In this document: piece after piece, positions 30,977 to 41,739 of the stretch
How the letters are laid out: each line of letters opens with the position of its first letter
Position numbering within the stretch: position 1 is the stretch's first letter
Source: Pythium myriotylum
Lineage: Eukaryota; Oomycota; Peronosporomycetes; Pythiales; Pythiaceae
Reading direction: 5' to 3'
Length of the DNA: 64,000 nt
Assembly (NCBI GenBank): GCA_023091665.1
Contig: JALJCQ010000001.1
Span: 930,001 to 994,000 of the forward strand
The notes under the pieces: model-generated
The model's database searches: none
What the model saw: the letters and a program-made list of their open reading frames with translations, nothing else
What the model was told of the DNA's origin: nothing
Translations under genes and position numbers: made by a program

Positions 30977-31654
30977 ATGCGAGACCCAAGCCGCAATTTG
31001 TCAACTTGGCCCAGCTACAAATACGCAACCGTCGTGTTTGTCGATCTGGTTCATGGCACCCGGACTCGTCATGTTCTGTGATCGAGAACGCCTGTTTATG
31101 TGCAATCAGGAAGATGGTAAATCAATGTATCATACTTTAGCTGTCGCTGTGATTGGTGGGTGCCGTGAAATATATTGATATTTATTGCGTTTGCAAGCCG
31201 CATCGAAACAAATCGGTGTCAGCACTGGGTTCTGGGTGCAGAGGTTTCTGTTCATGTCAGACTTGTGGAATTTCAAGTGGTCGCCAACGCATTGCCGCCA
31301 ACAATCTGAGACGACGGATCGTCTCTTTCGCGTTCGCTGTCCCCCCTGAGACTTCCTTTGTTCAACTGAGTGGCCGTCGTCCAAATACAGGGCGCCCTGG
31401 TGTACCATCGCGGCATGGTGATCGCTTGGATGGCCTTTGGCAAGTGGGTGAGCGTGTCCAACACCTTTGTGCGCCCCCACAGTCTGGAAAAGGCTTTCCC
31501 ACTCAGTAGCGCTGAATACTCGACGCCCATGAGGCCCACGTGGCAGAACCAAACCTCATCTGCGCCCTCTCCGTCGTCCGCGGTTCTTCTACGACGCTCG
31601 ACGCGGCGCATCCCGGTGAGCAGTCAGTCTCGAATCCACTGTGCCGGTGAGACG
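30977..31654. other. Gap upstream of the bZIP gene
   Basis: No independent gene is supported. An open frame continuous with the bZIP gene extends back to 31370 and could be 5' coding sequence; a minus frame (31130-31552) is its shadow. Confidence 0.4.
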
Positions 31655-32167
31655 ATGGAAGCGTCCAGCTACGACTCGCCCTCAAGCGGTCATCGCGACT
31701 CTGCGCATGGCACCGAAAGTCCGCAATCGGAACCACCGCGAGGCACAAACGACGTCCTAGTGCGGCGCCGCCGTCGGCGTATGGCCATCGAGATCCCCGC
31801 GGACCAGACTTCGTCGATGAACAAGGATGAGCTTAAAAAGCTCAAGAACCGGATCGCGGCGGCTCGCGCTCGCTCGCGCACGCAGCGCCAAGTAGAAGAG
31901 CTCGAGGCCACGGTTGCACAGTTACGAGACGAGAACCACCAACAGCAAAAGATTATCGAGCACTTGAGGTCGGTTATTCGATCGATTCGCCCTGACCTCG
32001 AGTACGACTCGGGCTATGGCGTGGGCCACACGACTGTCGACTTCCAGCCCCTTCTCTCGCCGATGGTGTTCCACTCGAATGGATGCCAGCACTACGACCC
32101 CGAGTGTCATCACGAACTGCCCGTCGGGATGCACGAGACCATGGATCCACGACAACTCCACTACTAA
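31655..32167 (+). CDS. bZIP transcription factor
   Basis: A 170-aa protein from the ATG at 31655; the frame is open back to 31370, which would give 265 aa. A Ser/Arg-rich N-terminus with a basic RRRRRRMAIE patch leads to a bZIP domain at about 60-105. The basic region is KNRIAAARARSRTQRQ, followed by a leucine zipper VEELEATVAQLRDENHQQQKIIEHL with heptad Leu, Val and Asn-containing positions. The N-x7-R signature is present, but Ala replaces the usual Ser or Cys before the invariant Arg. Non-canonical basic regions are known for oomycete bZIPs. The C-terminus is His/Tyr-rich. It is a nuclear DNA-binding regulator; targets are unknown. Confidence 0.85.
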   Translation: MEASSYDSPSSGHRDSAHGTESPQSEPPRGTNDVLVRRRRRRMAIEIPADQTSSMNKDELKKLKNRIAAARARSRTQRQVEELEATVAQLRDENHQQQKIIEHLRSVIRSIRPDLEYDSGYGVGHTTVDFQPLLSPMVFHSNGCQHYDPECHHELPVGMHETMDPRQLHY

Positions 32168-32368
32168 AATTCCATGCACATTCTTTATGGTGGTGGTCAC
32201 GACGGTATCCTCAAGATACATGTCCTACAATAGGTCATCATCCGAATGCAGGTCAAAATGCTGGGTTCTGGTCCTAGATTAGTGGGATTCGTGAGTGATG
32301 GTCGTGCATGGTGATCCTCTCAACAGCAACCAAGATCACTAGCGAAGTCGTCGAGCGACCATCGAGCG

Positions 32369-35300
32369 ATGGAGAAGAAGCGCTCGAGCGGCGCCACAAG
32401 CGCCGATGGCGCGCGCGTCAAGGTTTCCGCTGCAAAGAGCAGTCGCTCGCGAGTCCAACGCGGTGCTCGCGGCGGTCGGGCGCCCACTAGAGGCCGAGGA
32501 CGCGGCCGCGGCGCCGTGCGCATTGTTGAGGCCTGGCACGCCCAAGACGAAGCCAAGGAAGAGAGCGCTGAGGGGATGACCGAGTCCGACTACGAGCGTC
32601 TGGAGAAGGAGATCGACGCCGTGGTGGACATTGCTGAGCTCGATGCATTTGCCGGGACGATGATCGTGGATGCGGACGACGTGGAGCTGAAGCGGGAGAA
32701 GATCGCTGACGCAAAGGAGCAACACGCAACCAAGAAGAAGAAGAAGGCGAAACAAGCAAAAGTGGACATTGCAGAGGAGGAGGCTATCGTCGAAGATGAC
32801 GAGGCTGTTTCGAAGAACATTAAGAAGAAGAAGAAGAAGAAAGATAAACAAGTGAAGGCAGACGCTGTCGTGGAGGAGACTAACGTCGTGACTGAGGAGA
32901 CTGTGGTGAAGAAAACCAAGAAGAAGAAAGAGAAGAAGGCGCGAGTCTCGGTCGTGATCACAGAGAACGAAGTCCTCGAAGTCGTGCAGGTGGAGAGCGA
33001 AGTTGGTGTGACGGAAAGCGGTCAGAGCATCGAGATTTCAGTCAAGGAGAACACGAAGAAGAAGAAGAACAAAAAGGCGATGAAAGGAAATAAGGAGGTG
33101 GCTGTGGAGCATGAGAGTAGAGACACTGCTGCTGCTACCGCAACAAAATCCAGTGTAAGGAAGAAAAAGACCGCAAAGGCCTCAAAGGAAAAGAGTAACG
33201 AAACCGAGTACGAGTCTGTCGAAATCCAAGAAGTCGCCGAGCTAGTCGTGATCGAAGCAGACCCCAAGCCAAAGAAACCTAAGAAGGCCCAGGGAACAAA
33301 ACAGCAGTTCGAGGCAGCAAGCAAAGGCGCCTCCAAATCAGAGAGCATCAACGAAGAGAAGGTGCATGCAACAAAAGCTACTTCCCACGAGAAGCAGTCG
33401 AAGGGTAACGCTGAAAATGCAGTGAAAAATGACAAGAAGAGTGATAAGCGCGAAAAAGCTTTCAAAGAAGGACCGCCGCGCGAGACTCTAGGACCTCTCA
33501 GCAAAGTGAAGACAAAAGAGGGAAGCGGCTTAGCTCCTGCGGGAAGGCAAACCAAGCGTGATCAGAAGAACAAGCGGCAAGACGACATCCGTGAGAGTTA
33601 TTATGAAGCGTACAGTGATCGAGAATCAGTAATAGCTGCTATTGAGCGAGGCGAGCTGTATCAAGGCAAGATCCGTATCAACCCTCGATACCCGATGCGT
33701 GCTTTCCTCACGATAGAAGGCATTTCAGTGGATATCCTTGTCGACGGCTTCCGCGACCGGAATCGCGCGATGGACGGTGACCTCGTCGCTGTCCAGTTGC
33801 TCGACGAGAAGGACTGGAAGCCTCTCAAGGAGAACGAAGAGAAAGACGACGCAAAACTCGTCGTGGAGAGAAATGGACCGGTGCCCAAGGCTGAGCTAGA
33901 CGCAGCGACTGGACGAAAGACCGCGCTCGATGCGTTGTGGAGACCGACACTAGATGCCTCGCGCTGTTTTCTCCCCCAGGGAAATGTTTCCGATGACAAA
34001 AATGCTAAGACGAACGCTTCAGTCACCACAGCTCACAGCGTAATGCAGCGAAGTATTGAGCTGAAATGCCGTCCCACTGCGAAAGTGGTGTTTGTGATTG
34101 CACCTGGAAACTCCGAAGGCCTCGTCGGATCGCTAGAACCTAAGACTAAACCCAAAGATCCGACGTCTCCGCTATCTCCTGAAGATGACTATGCGTATTT
34201 CAACGCGCAAGACGCACGTCTTCCTCGTCGAATTCGCATCCCGCGACTCCAGCTTCCAGATGAGTTTATCAAGCACCCACTCACGTACTCACAGGAAATG
34301 ATGTGCTTCTGCCGCATAACCAAGTGGTCGGCGAGTCATGAGTCGCCGATGGGCGAGTTTGTCAAGACGCTCGGGGAGTATTCAGGTATTGAGTCAGGCA
34401 TTTCAGCAATCCTCATGAAGCACGGGCTTATGCAGCACACGAATGATTTCCGCCGAGAAATTCTCGCTGAACTCGACGAGAAATACGGCGCTGGTGGCGA
34501 GAAGTGGACAATCCCACTGGAAGAAGTCGAAAAGCGACGCGATTTCCGCCAGTACCAGATTTTCAGTATCGACCCGTACAATGCTCGTGACTTGGATGAT
34601 GCGTTGCACATCCGTGCACTTGACAAGAGCGAGACTGTGTTCGAGGTTGGCGTCCACATCGCAGACGTAACTCATTTCATCGATAAAGGCTCACACCTGG
34701 ACGTTGAGGCTCAACAACGAGCTACGAGCGTGTATCTTGCGAATCGCGTACTGCCCATGCTGCCGCGTATCTTGTGTGAGCGGCTGTGTTCGTTGCAGCC
34801 CCAGGTTGATCGGTTGGCCTTTTCGGTCGTTTGGCAGATGAACAGTGACGGAACTCTGGTTGATGGTTGCGTACCGTGGTTCGGCAAATCCATTATTCGA
34901 TCTTGCTGCAAACTCGACTATGGCACGGCTCAGAACATGTTGGATGGAGTAGTTACCAAAGATAAGTTGGAGGAGTGGGAACCCGAGCGTCGTCCATTGC
35001 CGGGGGATAATCCGAGTATCACACCTGAGACGGTGATCCAGAGCGTCAAATACCTGTGGAAGGTTGCTCGGAACCGACGCGCCACACGCTTCGACACTGG
35101 TGCCGTGACGCTTCAAGACGTCAAGCTGACGTTCTCACTCGATGCAATGGGGAACCCTACAAGCTTTGGTACATACCAGCTCAAGAACAGTAACCGATTG
35201 GTCGAGGAGTACATGCTGCTGGCAAACTACCTCGTCGCACAGCGGCTGCTTCAGGCGCAAGGACCACTCGCGTTCATTCGTCGCCATCCCGAGCCAAATC

Positions 35301-36199
35301 AAACAGCATTGGTGAACACACTTTCGATTCTGAGCCTGAACAACATCGAAATTGACGGTTCTTCACCGAAGCGGCTCACAGATTCCCTGGACAGTGTGCG
35401 CGAGTCAAAGGGCGACTTCGTCTACAGCGTTGTTCAGAACATGATCACCAAGCCCATGAAACCAGCTGAGTATCTGGTGGCTGGTAACGCCGGCTTTGAG
35501 GATGCATGGCGTCACTACGCGCTCAACATTCCTTACTACACTCACTTCACGTCGCCGATTCGTCGTTACGCGGATGTCGTCGTTCATCGACTCCTCCAGG
35601 AGAGTATTGTGGATGCAGACCATGTCGCTGCTCGAGTCGAAGCGGCTGGGGAAGATCTGACGCAGCTCATGACTGAACTGCAAAGTGTTGCCCAAAATTG
35701 TAACGAGAAGAAGATGACAGCGAAGAATGCCGAGAAGGAGTGCGACCAGATCTTCTTGTGTGCGTATGTCAAGCACGTCGGTGCAGTCGAGGTGACTGGT
35801 ATTGTCGTTAGTACGGGCCAGCGCAGTTTCACCGTGTATATTTCCGAGCTCGGCCTTGAGCAACGAGTGGATGTCAAGGACCTGGGAAGTGTTCGGTTCT
35901 CGTGGCAGGAAAAGTCATCAACTTTGTCGCTGATATTTGGTTCCACGAAGACGAGACGACGCCCGAACCGAAAGAAAGACTCCATATCGAATGAGACATT
36001 GGAGGAGGCCAAAGAGGAGACGAAGGCCACAGAGCTGGGTGAGGATAAAGCGGCAGCTATAGTGGCTCCTCAAGAGGTTGAACAGAAGGTCGCCCTGAAG
36101 TTCATGACCAAGCTGCGCATGCGCATGACGACGACGGATCGGATGCCGCTAGCTCTGAAGTTCCTTGTTGTGTCTCCGTGGAAAGAGTCAGACCAGTGA
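32369..36199 (+). CDS. DIS3L2: DIS3L2-type 3'-5' exoribonuclease (RNase II/R family)
   Basis: A cytoplasmic exoribonuclease; DIS3L2 degrades oligouridylated RNAs independently of the exosome. Single exon, 1276 aa. Residues 1-400 are an unusual Lys/Glu-rich disordered extension with repeated KKKKK clusters. Cold-shock domains follow (YYEAYSDRESVIAAIERGELYQGKIRINP, VDGFRDRNRAMDGDLVAVQLL). The RNB domain (about 715-1080) holds the metal-binding motif SIDPYNARDLDDALH and FEVGVHIADVTHFI, GCVPWFGKSIIRS, and HYALNIPYYTHFTSPIRRYADVVVH. An S1-like end follows (VEVTGIVVSTGQRSFTVYI). No PIN domain is present, which argues for DIS3L2 rather than Rrp44/DIS3. Confidence 0.92.
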   Translation: MEKKRSSGATSADGARVKVSAAKSSRSRVQRGARGGRAPTRGRGRGRGAVRIVEAWHAQDEAKEESAEGMTESDYERLEKEIDAVVDIAELDAFAGTMIVDADDVELKREKIADAKEQHATKKKKKAKQAKVDIAEEEAIVEDDEAVSKNIKKKKKKKDKQVKADAVVEETNVVTEETVVKKTKKKKEKKARVSVVITENEVLEVVQVESEVGVTESGQSIEISVKENTKKKKNKKAMKGNKEVAVEHESRDTAAATATKSSVRKKKTAKASKEKSNETEYESVEIQEVAELVVIEADPKPKKPKKAQGTKQQFEAASKGASKSESINEEKVHATKATSHEKQSKGNAENAVKNDKKSDKREKAFKEGPPRETLGPLSKVKTKEGSGLAPAGRQTKRDQKNKRQDDIRESYYEAYSDRESVIAAIERGELYQGKIRINPRYPMRAFLTIEGISVDILVDGFRDRNRAMDGDLVAVQLLDEKDWKPLKENEEKDDAKLVVERNGPVPKAELDAATGRKTALDALWRPTLDASRCFLPQGNVSDDKNAKTNASVTTAHSVMQRSIELKCRPTAKVVFVIAPGNSEGLVGSLEPKTKPKDPTSPLSPEDDYAYFNAQDARLPRRIRIPRLQLPDEFIKHPLTYSQEMMCFCRITKWSASHESPMGEFVKTLGEYSGIESGISAILMKHGLMQHTNDFRREILAELDEKYGAGGEKWTIPLEEVEKRRDFRQYQIFSIDPYNARDLDDALHIRALDKSETVFEVGVHIADVTHFIDKGSHLDVEAQQRATSVYLANRVLPMLPRILCERLCSLQPQVDRLAFSVVWQMNSDGTLVDGCVPWFGKSIIRSCCKLDYGTAQNMLDGVVTKDKLEEWEPERRPLPGDNPSITPETVIQSVKYLWKVARNRRATRFDTGAVTLQDVKLTFSLDAMGNPTSFGTYQLKNSNRLVEEYMLLANYLVAQRLLQAQGPLAFIRRHPEPNQTALVNTLSILSLNNIEIDGSSPKRLTDSLDSVRESKGDFVYSVVQNMITKPMKPAEYLVAGNAGFEDAWRHYALNIPYYTHFTSPIRRYADVVVHRLLQESIVDADHVAARVEAAGEDLTQLMTELQSVAQNCNEKKMTAKNAEKECDQIFLCAYVKHVGAVEVTGIVVSTGQRSFTVYISELGLEQRVDVKDLGSVRFSWQEKSSTLSLIFGSTKTRRRPNRKKDSISNETLEEAKEETKATELGEDKAAAIVAPQEVEQKVALKFMTKLRMRMTTTDRMPLALKFLVVSPWKESDQ

Positions 36200-36508
36200 A
36201 TATGCATGCTGTGGAGTCACGGATTGTGCTGATTGTGCCCGCTGCAGTTCTTCTATCTGCGATAGTTGGTTCGGATGTGGTCACCTCATCTAAGACATGT
36301 AGACATAGACGCTATGATAGTATCAGTCCTCATTCGTTCAGTGATTTTGCGCACGTGCTTCCACGAGATGGATAGTGCATTAGCATTCTACCATTCTGGC
36401 CGCCGCCAAAGTCACAGACCAATCGTACGCTATTCTTTCATGAGCTCTATGATGGACTTCCTGCACGATGATCACTACCCCCAGTATATTGCAGGTGAGG
36501 GAACATCG
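36200..36508. other. Gap between DIS3L2 and the AA17 cluster
   Basis: Convergent 3' ends of DIS3L2 (plus) and the first AA17 gene (minus). Nothing else was recognised. Confidence 0.5.
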
Positions 36509-37216
36509 TTACTTCTTAACATTGCAACGACTGGAGCGTGCATCTGGAATGGTTCCATTGTCGTACGACTCCAGATCTGACTCGCCACCGACGTTATCGT
36601 CGTCATCGTCGCCATCGTCAATGGAGCGAGTCGCGGTACCACCCTTGATTGGCACACATTCCTTGTAAATCTGCCACGACCACTTGCTGCCGATGAGACG
36701 CTTGCCAAGCCAGTACCAACGCAGCATGCAGTCACCCTTGCACACACTGAAATCGATCTTGTAGCTCACAGGGGCTCCAGGAATATCCTTATGGCAGTTG
36801 CTCGTGCTGTTTCCGAGTACGCGCGTGCTATCGATCCAGACCTCGCATGGACCTTCGTGAGTGAAACCAGACGAGCGCATCATGCCGTTAGCGGGCACCG
36901 GCTGTCGCGTTCCATTCGGATCAGTGTATCCGCACTCGAAGGTCGCACCGGCAGCTTCGCTCTTGTAGTTGGCCTTGTTGTCCATGAAGTCGCGGAGCGT
37001 CTTGGCGCCCTTGCTTTTGAGATAGGACGCGAGGTCCTCGCTGGCTTTGATGCCCTGGTTCTCGAGGAAGGCAATCGGATTGGACTTGGTGGTCTTGTCA
37101 GTCGTGGTGAACGTTGGAGCTGGGATGTAGATGGTCTGGTGAGCCTCTGAAGAGCTTGCGAGCAACACGACGGCGCTAGAGGCCACGAGGGCGATGCGGG
37201 AGGCTGTGCTGGCCAT
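36509..37216 (-). CDS. AA17-like lytic polysaccharide monooxygenase 1
   Basis: A secreted copper enzyme of the AA17 type, a family described from Phytophthora that oxidatively cleaves pectin (homogalacturonan). Single exon, 235 aa. The signal peptide ends at A25, so mature protein begins with H26 (HQTIYIPAP), the N-terminal histidine needed for the copper histidine brace. The second brace His is H120 (SSGFTHEGPCEVW) and the axial Tyr is probably Y184 (WSWQIYKEC). Family blocks KSKGAKTLRDFMDNKANY and CKGDCMLRWYWLG are present. The tail is acidic (DDGDDDDDNVGGESD) and ends RSSRCNVKK. It is closely related to the next gene. Confidence 0.9.
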   Translation of the reverse strand: MASTASRIALVASSAVVLLASSSEAHQTIYIPAPTFTTTDKTTKSNPIAFLENQGIKASEDLASYLKSKGAKTLRDFMDNKANYKSEAAGATFECGYTDPNGTRQPVPANGMMRSSGFTHEGPCEVWIDSTRVLGNSTSNCHKDIPGAPVSYKIDFSVCKGDCMLRWYWLGKRLIGSKWSWQIYKECVPIKGGTATRSIDDGDDDDDNVGGESDLESYDNGTIPDARSSRCNVKK

Positions 37217-38075
37217 GTTGGCTTCTTGGGGCTTGATGGACGAGCAGAAAATCGACGACTAAGCGTTTGGACCAAAACGATCGGAGCTGGTCACACAGGT
37301 TGAGGCGACTGAGGATCTGCAAATCGCTCATCATCGAAAGAGAGTCAGATCAGATCTAGTATTGACTTAATGTGAGTAGTGGTGTTTGCGAGCCGCAATT
37401 CTAAAGTCTGCATATATGCACATTGATGAAAGTTGCGTGCTTTGCAGTCCGATTTCAGCAAATGCAAGGAAGCATCCCAGCTGGATCTCCAGACAGACAT
37501 TCCCGAGGCGTTATCTATTATAGGAGGTTTATTTGTATAGTTCGAGGCTTCCTAGCACATCCTTGCCAACTGAAGTACAATTTATGGAAGGTCCCATCTG
37601 GATTCGCGCACCGAATAGTCGCACCTACTGACATAAGTGTACATCTACCTCATGCTCTTCAAGCTGGACCATGATGCCCATGATGCAACGTCTCTCTTCG
37701 TGATCGAACTGTTGGCAGTGTCTTCCGCAGCACAAGCCCGTCCAGCTCACTCGACGCATACAGTACTGTACTTCATTCTAGGAGCTCTCAGCACGACACC
37801 TCAGTGAGCGACACAGGACCTATTCGCTGTGTATTGTGTCGCTCCCACGACGAGTACGAGCTGGATTGGTCACTAAGACCTTTTTGTCGAGAAAGGTTCG
37901 TTTGCTACGACTACCACAGTATTTCTGTCCTGTTTCTCGTCGATGTACGTGTAAAGTACTGCACGATTAGTTGGGTATATCGAATATACTGAACGTCACA
38001 GGTTTACAAGAGAGCGCCACTCGTTCAAAACTTAAAAAACTACACTCCGTGGCAGCTTCGAGTGCACATCGCTCT
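37217..38075. other. Intergenic between AA17 genes 1 and 2
   Basis: Holds the promoter of AA17 gene 1 and the 3' flank of gene 2. No gene or repeat was recognised. Confidence 0.5.
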
Positions 38076-38783
38076 TTATTTCTTCACCTTGCAGCGGCTC
38101 GAGCGAGACTCCGGGATGGTTCCGTTGTCGTACGATTCGAAGTCAGATTCGTCGCCGGTCGTGTCGTCTTCGTTGTCATCACCGTCGTCGATCGAGCGCG
38201 CGCCGCCACCCTTGATTGGCACACACTCCTTGTAAATCTGCCACGACCACTTGCTACCAATCTGGCGAATACCGAGCCAGTACCAGCGCAGCATGCAGTT
38301 GCCCTTGCACACGCTGAAGTCCACCTTGTAGCTCACCGGGGCGCCAGGAATATCGTTGTGGCAGTTGCCATCCGGGCCACCAAGCACACGCTTGTCATCA
38401 ATCCAGACCTCGCACGGGCCGTCGTGGGTGAAACCGGACGAGCGCATCATGCCGTTGGAGGGCACCGGCTGACGCGCGCCGTTCGGGTTCGTGTAGCCGC
38501 AGTCGAAAGTGGCGCCGGCGGCCTCGCTCTTGTAGTTGGCCTTGTTGTCCATGAAGTCACGGAGCGTCTTCGCGCCCTTGCTCTTAAGGTACTCCTTGAC
38601 GCTCGGGCCGGCCTTGATGCCCTGGTTCTCGAGGAAGGCAATCGGGTTGGTCTTGGTCGTCTTGTCGTTCGTGGTGAACGTCGGCGCCGGGATGTAGATG
38701 GTCTGGTGGGCCTCAGTCGTGCCCGAGAGCACGGCGACGGCGCCGGCGGCCGCGACGGCAGCGTACGAGAGCGTGGAGACCAT
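38076..38783 (-). CDS. AA17-like lytic polysaccharide monooxygenase 2
   Basis: The nearest paralogue of the gene at 36509, same strand and same length (235 aa). The signal peptide ends TTEA, giving mature H26 (HQTIYIPAP). H120 in SGFTHDGPCEVW and Y184 in WSWQIYKEC complete the copper site. It keeps the same tail architecture: ARSIDDGDD acidic block, SYDNGTIPE, and the terminal RSSRCKVKK. The conserved tail between copies 1 and 2 suggests a function outside the catalytic domain, such as wall retention, or simply recent duplication. Probable substrate is plant pectin by family. Confidence 0.9.
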   Translation of the reverse strand: MVSTLSYAAVAAAGAVAVLSGTTEAHQTIYIPAPTFTTNDKTTKTNPIAFLENQGIKAGPSVKEYLKSKGAKTLRDFMDNKANYKSEAAGATFDCGYTNPNGARQPVPSNGMMRSSGFTHDGPCEVWIDDKRVLGGPDGNCHNDIPGAPVSYKVDFSVCKGNCMLRWYWLGIRQIGSKWSWQIYKECVPIKGGGARSIDDGDDNEDDTTGDESDFESYDNGTIPESRSSRCKVKK

Positions 38784-40520
38784 GGTCGAGAGCGTTCACG
38801 ACAAAGGAGATTGCGAACTGCGAACAGGAGACACCATGATGAACAAGAAGTCAGTTCGAGTGGCCTCTACATCCATGTGGAGGAGGATCCTGTCTCGTGT
38901 CCCGAATGAGAGCCAGATGGCCAGCCGAGCTGGCCTGCTGGTTTCGGAGCGAACGGCCCAAGCATCCAATTTGGGAGTGTATTTGTCAACACTTCGTGAG
39001 GGATGGACACTTTTTCGCGTCTGGAGTATGGATTCTGCAAGGTTTGCAGACAGCCCGACAGAGGATGTACTGATATACGAGATGATAAATCTGGCGGTCT
39101 GGTCATCTTCTTGAAGTCGTGGACCCCAATGGTGGATGCCGCTTGTCTCTCTTCTTGTGGTGGATACTGTACTGGACTACCACCCTGCGCAGTATACAAG
39201 GTCACTGTGACCTTCTATTTTGCGCTGCTCACCTCAAAAACTTGTGGTGCGACGAGCGACAAGATGGACTGCCCAGCGAAAGTCTCGACAGCAAAAACTC
39301 ATTCTCCGACTGTGCCGAGCATTTCCTCCACCAAGAGCATAAGACGGAGGGCTCATTTGCGGCTGCAACTCAGTGACTTCGTGCAGGCGTCTGGATCGAT
39401 CCAGACTGGATGCGACGCTGCGTCCGAATCAGATAGGCACAACAAGACACGGACTGGATGGAGCTCATGACCCATCTCGAAGTTCTGTACCCTGTCCTGA
39501 GCAAGAATCACAACCCGAGACCCTCCAGCTGTCGAGATGGAAACGTCCGACGGCGAATTTCTCTCCTGTGGATGTTGAAGTGGTTATATCGTGAAGTGAG
39601 TTCAATGACTCGCAACCATGCCTCGAACCCATTGCATTTCACCAGCCACGGCACCTGGATTCTCAGGGCTCACCATAGGCTGGCTCTACATCCGAATTCT
39701 CGGCGACTCGCGTTGCACTGGGACTGTGGATTTGGGTGTTGGGACATAGGCTACTGCAATCAAATTCAGTTTGGACAGACCAATTCGAAGAGCCCTGCAT
39801 CGTGGTTAAGTTCTCGAAAGCATACCCTTCACTTCACAGTGCATTTCTCTCACTCTTCTTCTCCAAATGGTGATCAGCCCACAAGGTGAGAGCACTTCGT
39901 CAGTTGGAGCGACTGCTTTGCACGCCTCAAGTACACGTACAGCCATGAAGTGCAATGTCTTTGATGGTGCAGACAAGGGGTACTTCGCGCGTGGTCGTGC
40001 GAGTGGTCGCAATAGAGAAAGCCGACTCGATGGAACCTGGTCACTGTTTCACCCTTGAAGTAACCCTCCGTTGGCAACGGATACTCGTGGCTGGTTGGCG
40101 GGAGGTCCCCCTTTCTGCACGGCGTTGGCGAGAATTGTTGAGCCATGTCTGATATTGCTGTTCGAGTGCCAAAACTTTTGCTCCGAGCGATTTCACACCG
40201 GATCTCTTGAGCTCATGTCAGGACATCAATTGGTCTCAATTAGACCAGACTTAGGATGGAAACCAAACGAGTCCACTGTACTGAACCAAATGGATCCACT
40301 CGAGACAATATGTTTGCACCGAAGTGTGTAGGTGGAGAGGGAGCCAATCGGTGTGGGCTTTAAGGCTGAAGTTTAGTCAGCAACTCACGAACGTCTTCAA
40401 CCCCAACCGAGCACATCACCGGAGTTGGTCCCGTGAGTGTGGAGTTCTCACGTAATTGGTGCTTGCATCGCCGAAGACCCATTCATTTTAGGAAGCGGAT
40501 CTCCAGCGCTTGCTTTCTGA
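38784..40520. other. Intergenic between AA17 genes 2 and 3
   Basis: About 1.7 kb with divergent AA17 genes at either end. Frames such as 39003-39470 (plus, 155 codons) are not supported by any domain. No transposon ends were seen. Confidence 0.45.
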
Positions 40521-40540
40521 CTCCCATTTCCAATTCTTCC
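40521..40540 (+). promoter_or_regulatory. Oomycete Inr + FPR core promoter of AA17 gene 3
   Basis: CTCCCATTTCCAATTCTTCC matches the oomycete initiator plus flanking promoter region (CATTYYNCAWTTTTTYY) nearly throughout. It lies 44 bp before the ATG at 40585, the usual distance for a short oomycete leader. Confidence 0.65.
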
Positions 40541-40584
40541 AGCTTCCTACCAGCACTACCAATCAACTTGTTTCCTCAACCGAG

Positions 40585-41364
40585 ATGGTCCAGACCATTG
40601 GTTCAACGTGGGTTCCTGCCGTGCTCTTGACTGCATTGGCAATCCCTGCCGATGCACACCAGCGTATCATGACCCCATCCCCAACTTATACCATCGCCGA
40701 CAAGGATAGAAACTGGGCTCCGATTGCATTCATGGAAGGTCAGTACAAGACCGGGCCTGATCTCCTCGGCTTCATCAAGTCCAAGGGCGCTAAGACACTC
40801 CGCGACTTCATGGACAACAAGAGTCTCTACAAAATCATCAACAACCCAGCAGCGAGCTTCGAGTGCGGCTGGACTAACCCAAACGGCCCACGCCAAACCA
40901 TCCCGGCGAATGGTATGATCCGCTCCACCGGCTACACCCACGAAGGTCCGTGCGAGGTCTGGCTTGACGACGTGCGTGTTCTCCACGGAGACAACTGTAA
41001 TCAGCAGATTGGGGCCAACAAACCGAGCTACAAGATCGATTGGAGTTCATGCAAGGGCGAGTGCATGCTTCGATGGTACTGGTTCGGTAATCGCTTTGTG
41101 AAAAATGCCTACTCGTGGCAGGTTTACAAGGCGTGTATTCCGATGAAGGGAGCGAGCGGAGCCACAAGGTCACGAGAATTCAACGCCACCGATGACGCGC
41201 AAGAGGTCTACGGCTTCCAGCTGCTAGCTGACGACAACAGCGGCGTCCGCGAAGGCGAAGATTCCGAGCGCGACAGTGTGCGTGCCAGTTACGGCGACCC
41301 GACTGAAGGCCCTGAAGATGAACCATACCACACGGTTGATGTGAGCAGCTTGACTGGGAACTGA
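40585..41364 (+). CDS. AA17-like lytic polysaccharide monooxygenase 3
   Basis: A single-exon 259-aa secreted protein. The start at 40585 is chosen over the in-frame ATG at 40510 because it opens directly onto the signal peptide and sits 44 bp after a core promoter. Cleavage after PADA leaves H25 (HQRIMTPSP). The second copper His is H119 (STGYTHEGPCEVW) and the Tyr is Y181 (SWQVYKAC). The blocks KSKGAKTLRDFMDNKSLY and CKGECMLRWYWFGNR are conserved. The tail differs from genes 1 and 2: GASGATRSREFNATDD, then acidic and Ser-rich. It pairs by sequence with gene 4, with which it is convergent. Confidence 0.9.
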   Translation: MVQTIGSTWVPAVLLTALAIPADAHQRIMTPSPTYTIADKDRNWAPIAFMEGQYKTGPDLLGFIKSKGAKTLRDFMDNKSLYKIINNPAASFECGWTNPNGPRQTIPANGMIRSTGYTHEGPCEVWLDDVRVLHGDNCNQQIGANKPSYKIDWSSCKGECMLRWYWFGNRFVKNAYSWQVYKACIPMKGASGATRSREFNATDDAQEVYGFQLLADDNSGVREGEDSERDSVRASYGDPTEGPEDEPYHTVDVSSLTGN

Positions 41365-41739
41365 CCGAGTTCGGAAGAGGTAAACTTGTTGACCTTGTTC
41401 TCTCCTCAGCGTCCGATTGCACATAACAAGGCTTGATCAACAATGTGGTCGGGGTTCCATCGTGGGAGTTTGACCCAATACATATGAGAATCTAAATCCT
41501 TCATCTTTGACAGTACGTTCACGTGTCTTGGCCTCGACGCTTGCCTTTTTTTCACGACAGGCAAGGAGTACACTTTCATCAAAGGAAATTGTGTTCATAG
41601 CCACCCACAGAAAATCAAAAACAGTATACATGTGAACTTTGCATGCAGATGACTCTGCACGTGTCATTCTTTATCAGAAAAATTAGGTTCGAGAGCTGTG
41701 GGAACTGTTTGGAATCATCACTCTTGAATGCTCGCTCGC
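41365..41739. other. Convergent gap between AA17 genes 3 and 4
   Basis: A 375-bp shared 3' region of the two converging AA17 genes, relatively AT-rich. Nothing else was seen. Confidence 0.5.

Noticed and set aside
37217..40520. RxLR or Crinkler effector genes between AA17 copies
   Set aside because: No frame here combines a signal peptide with an RxLR-dEER or LxLFLAK motif.
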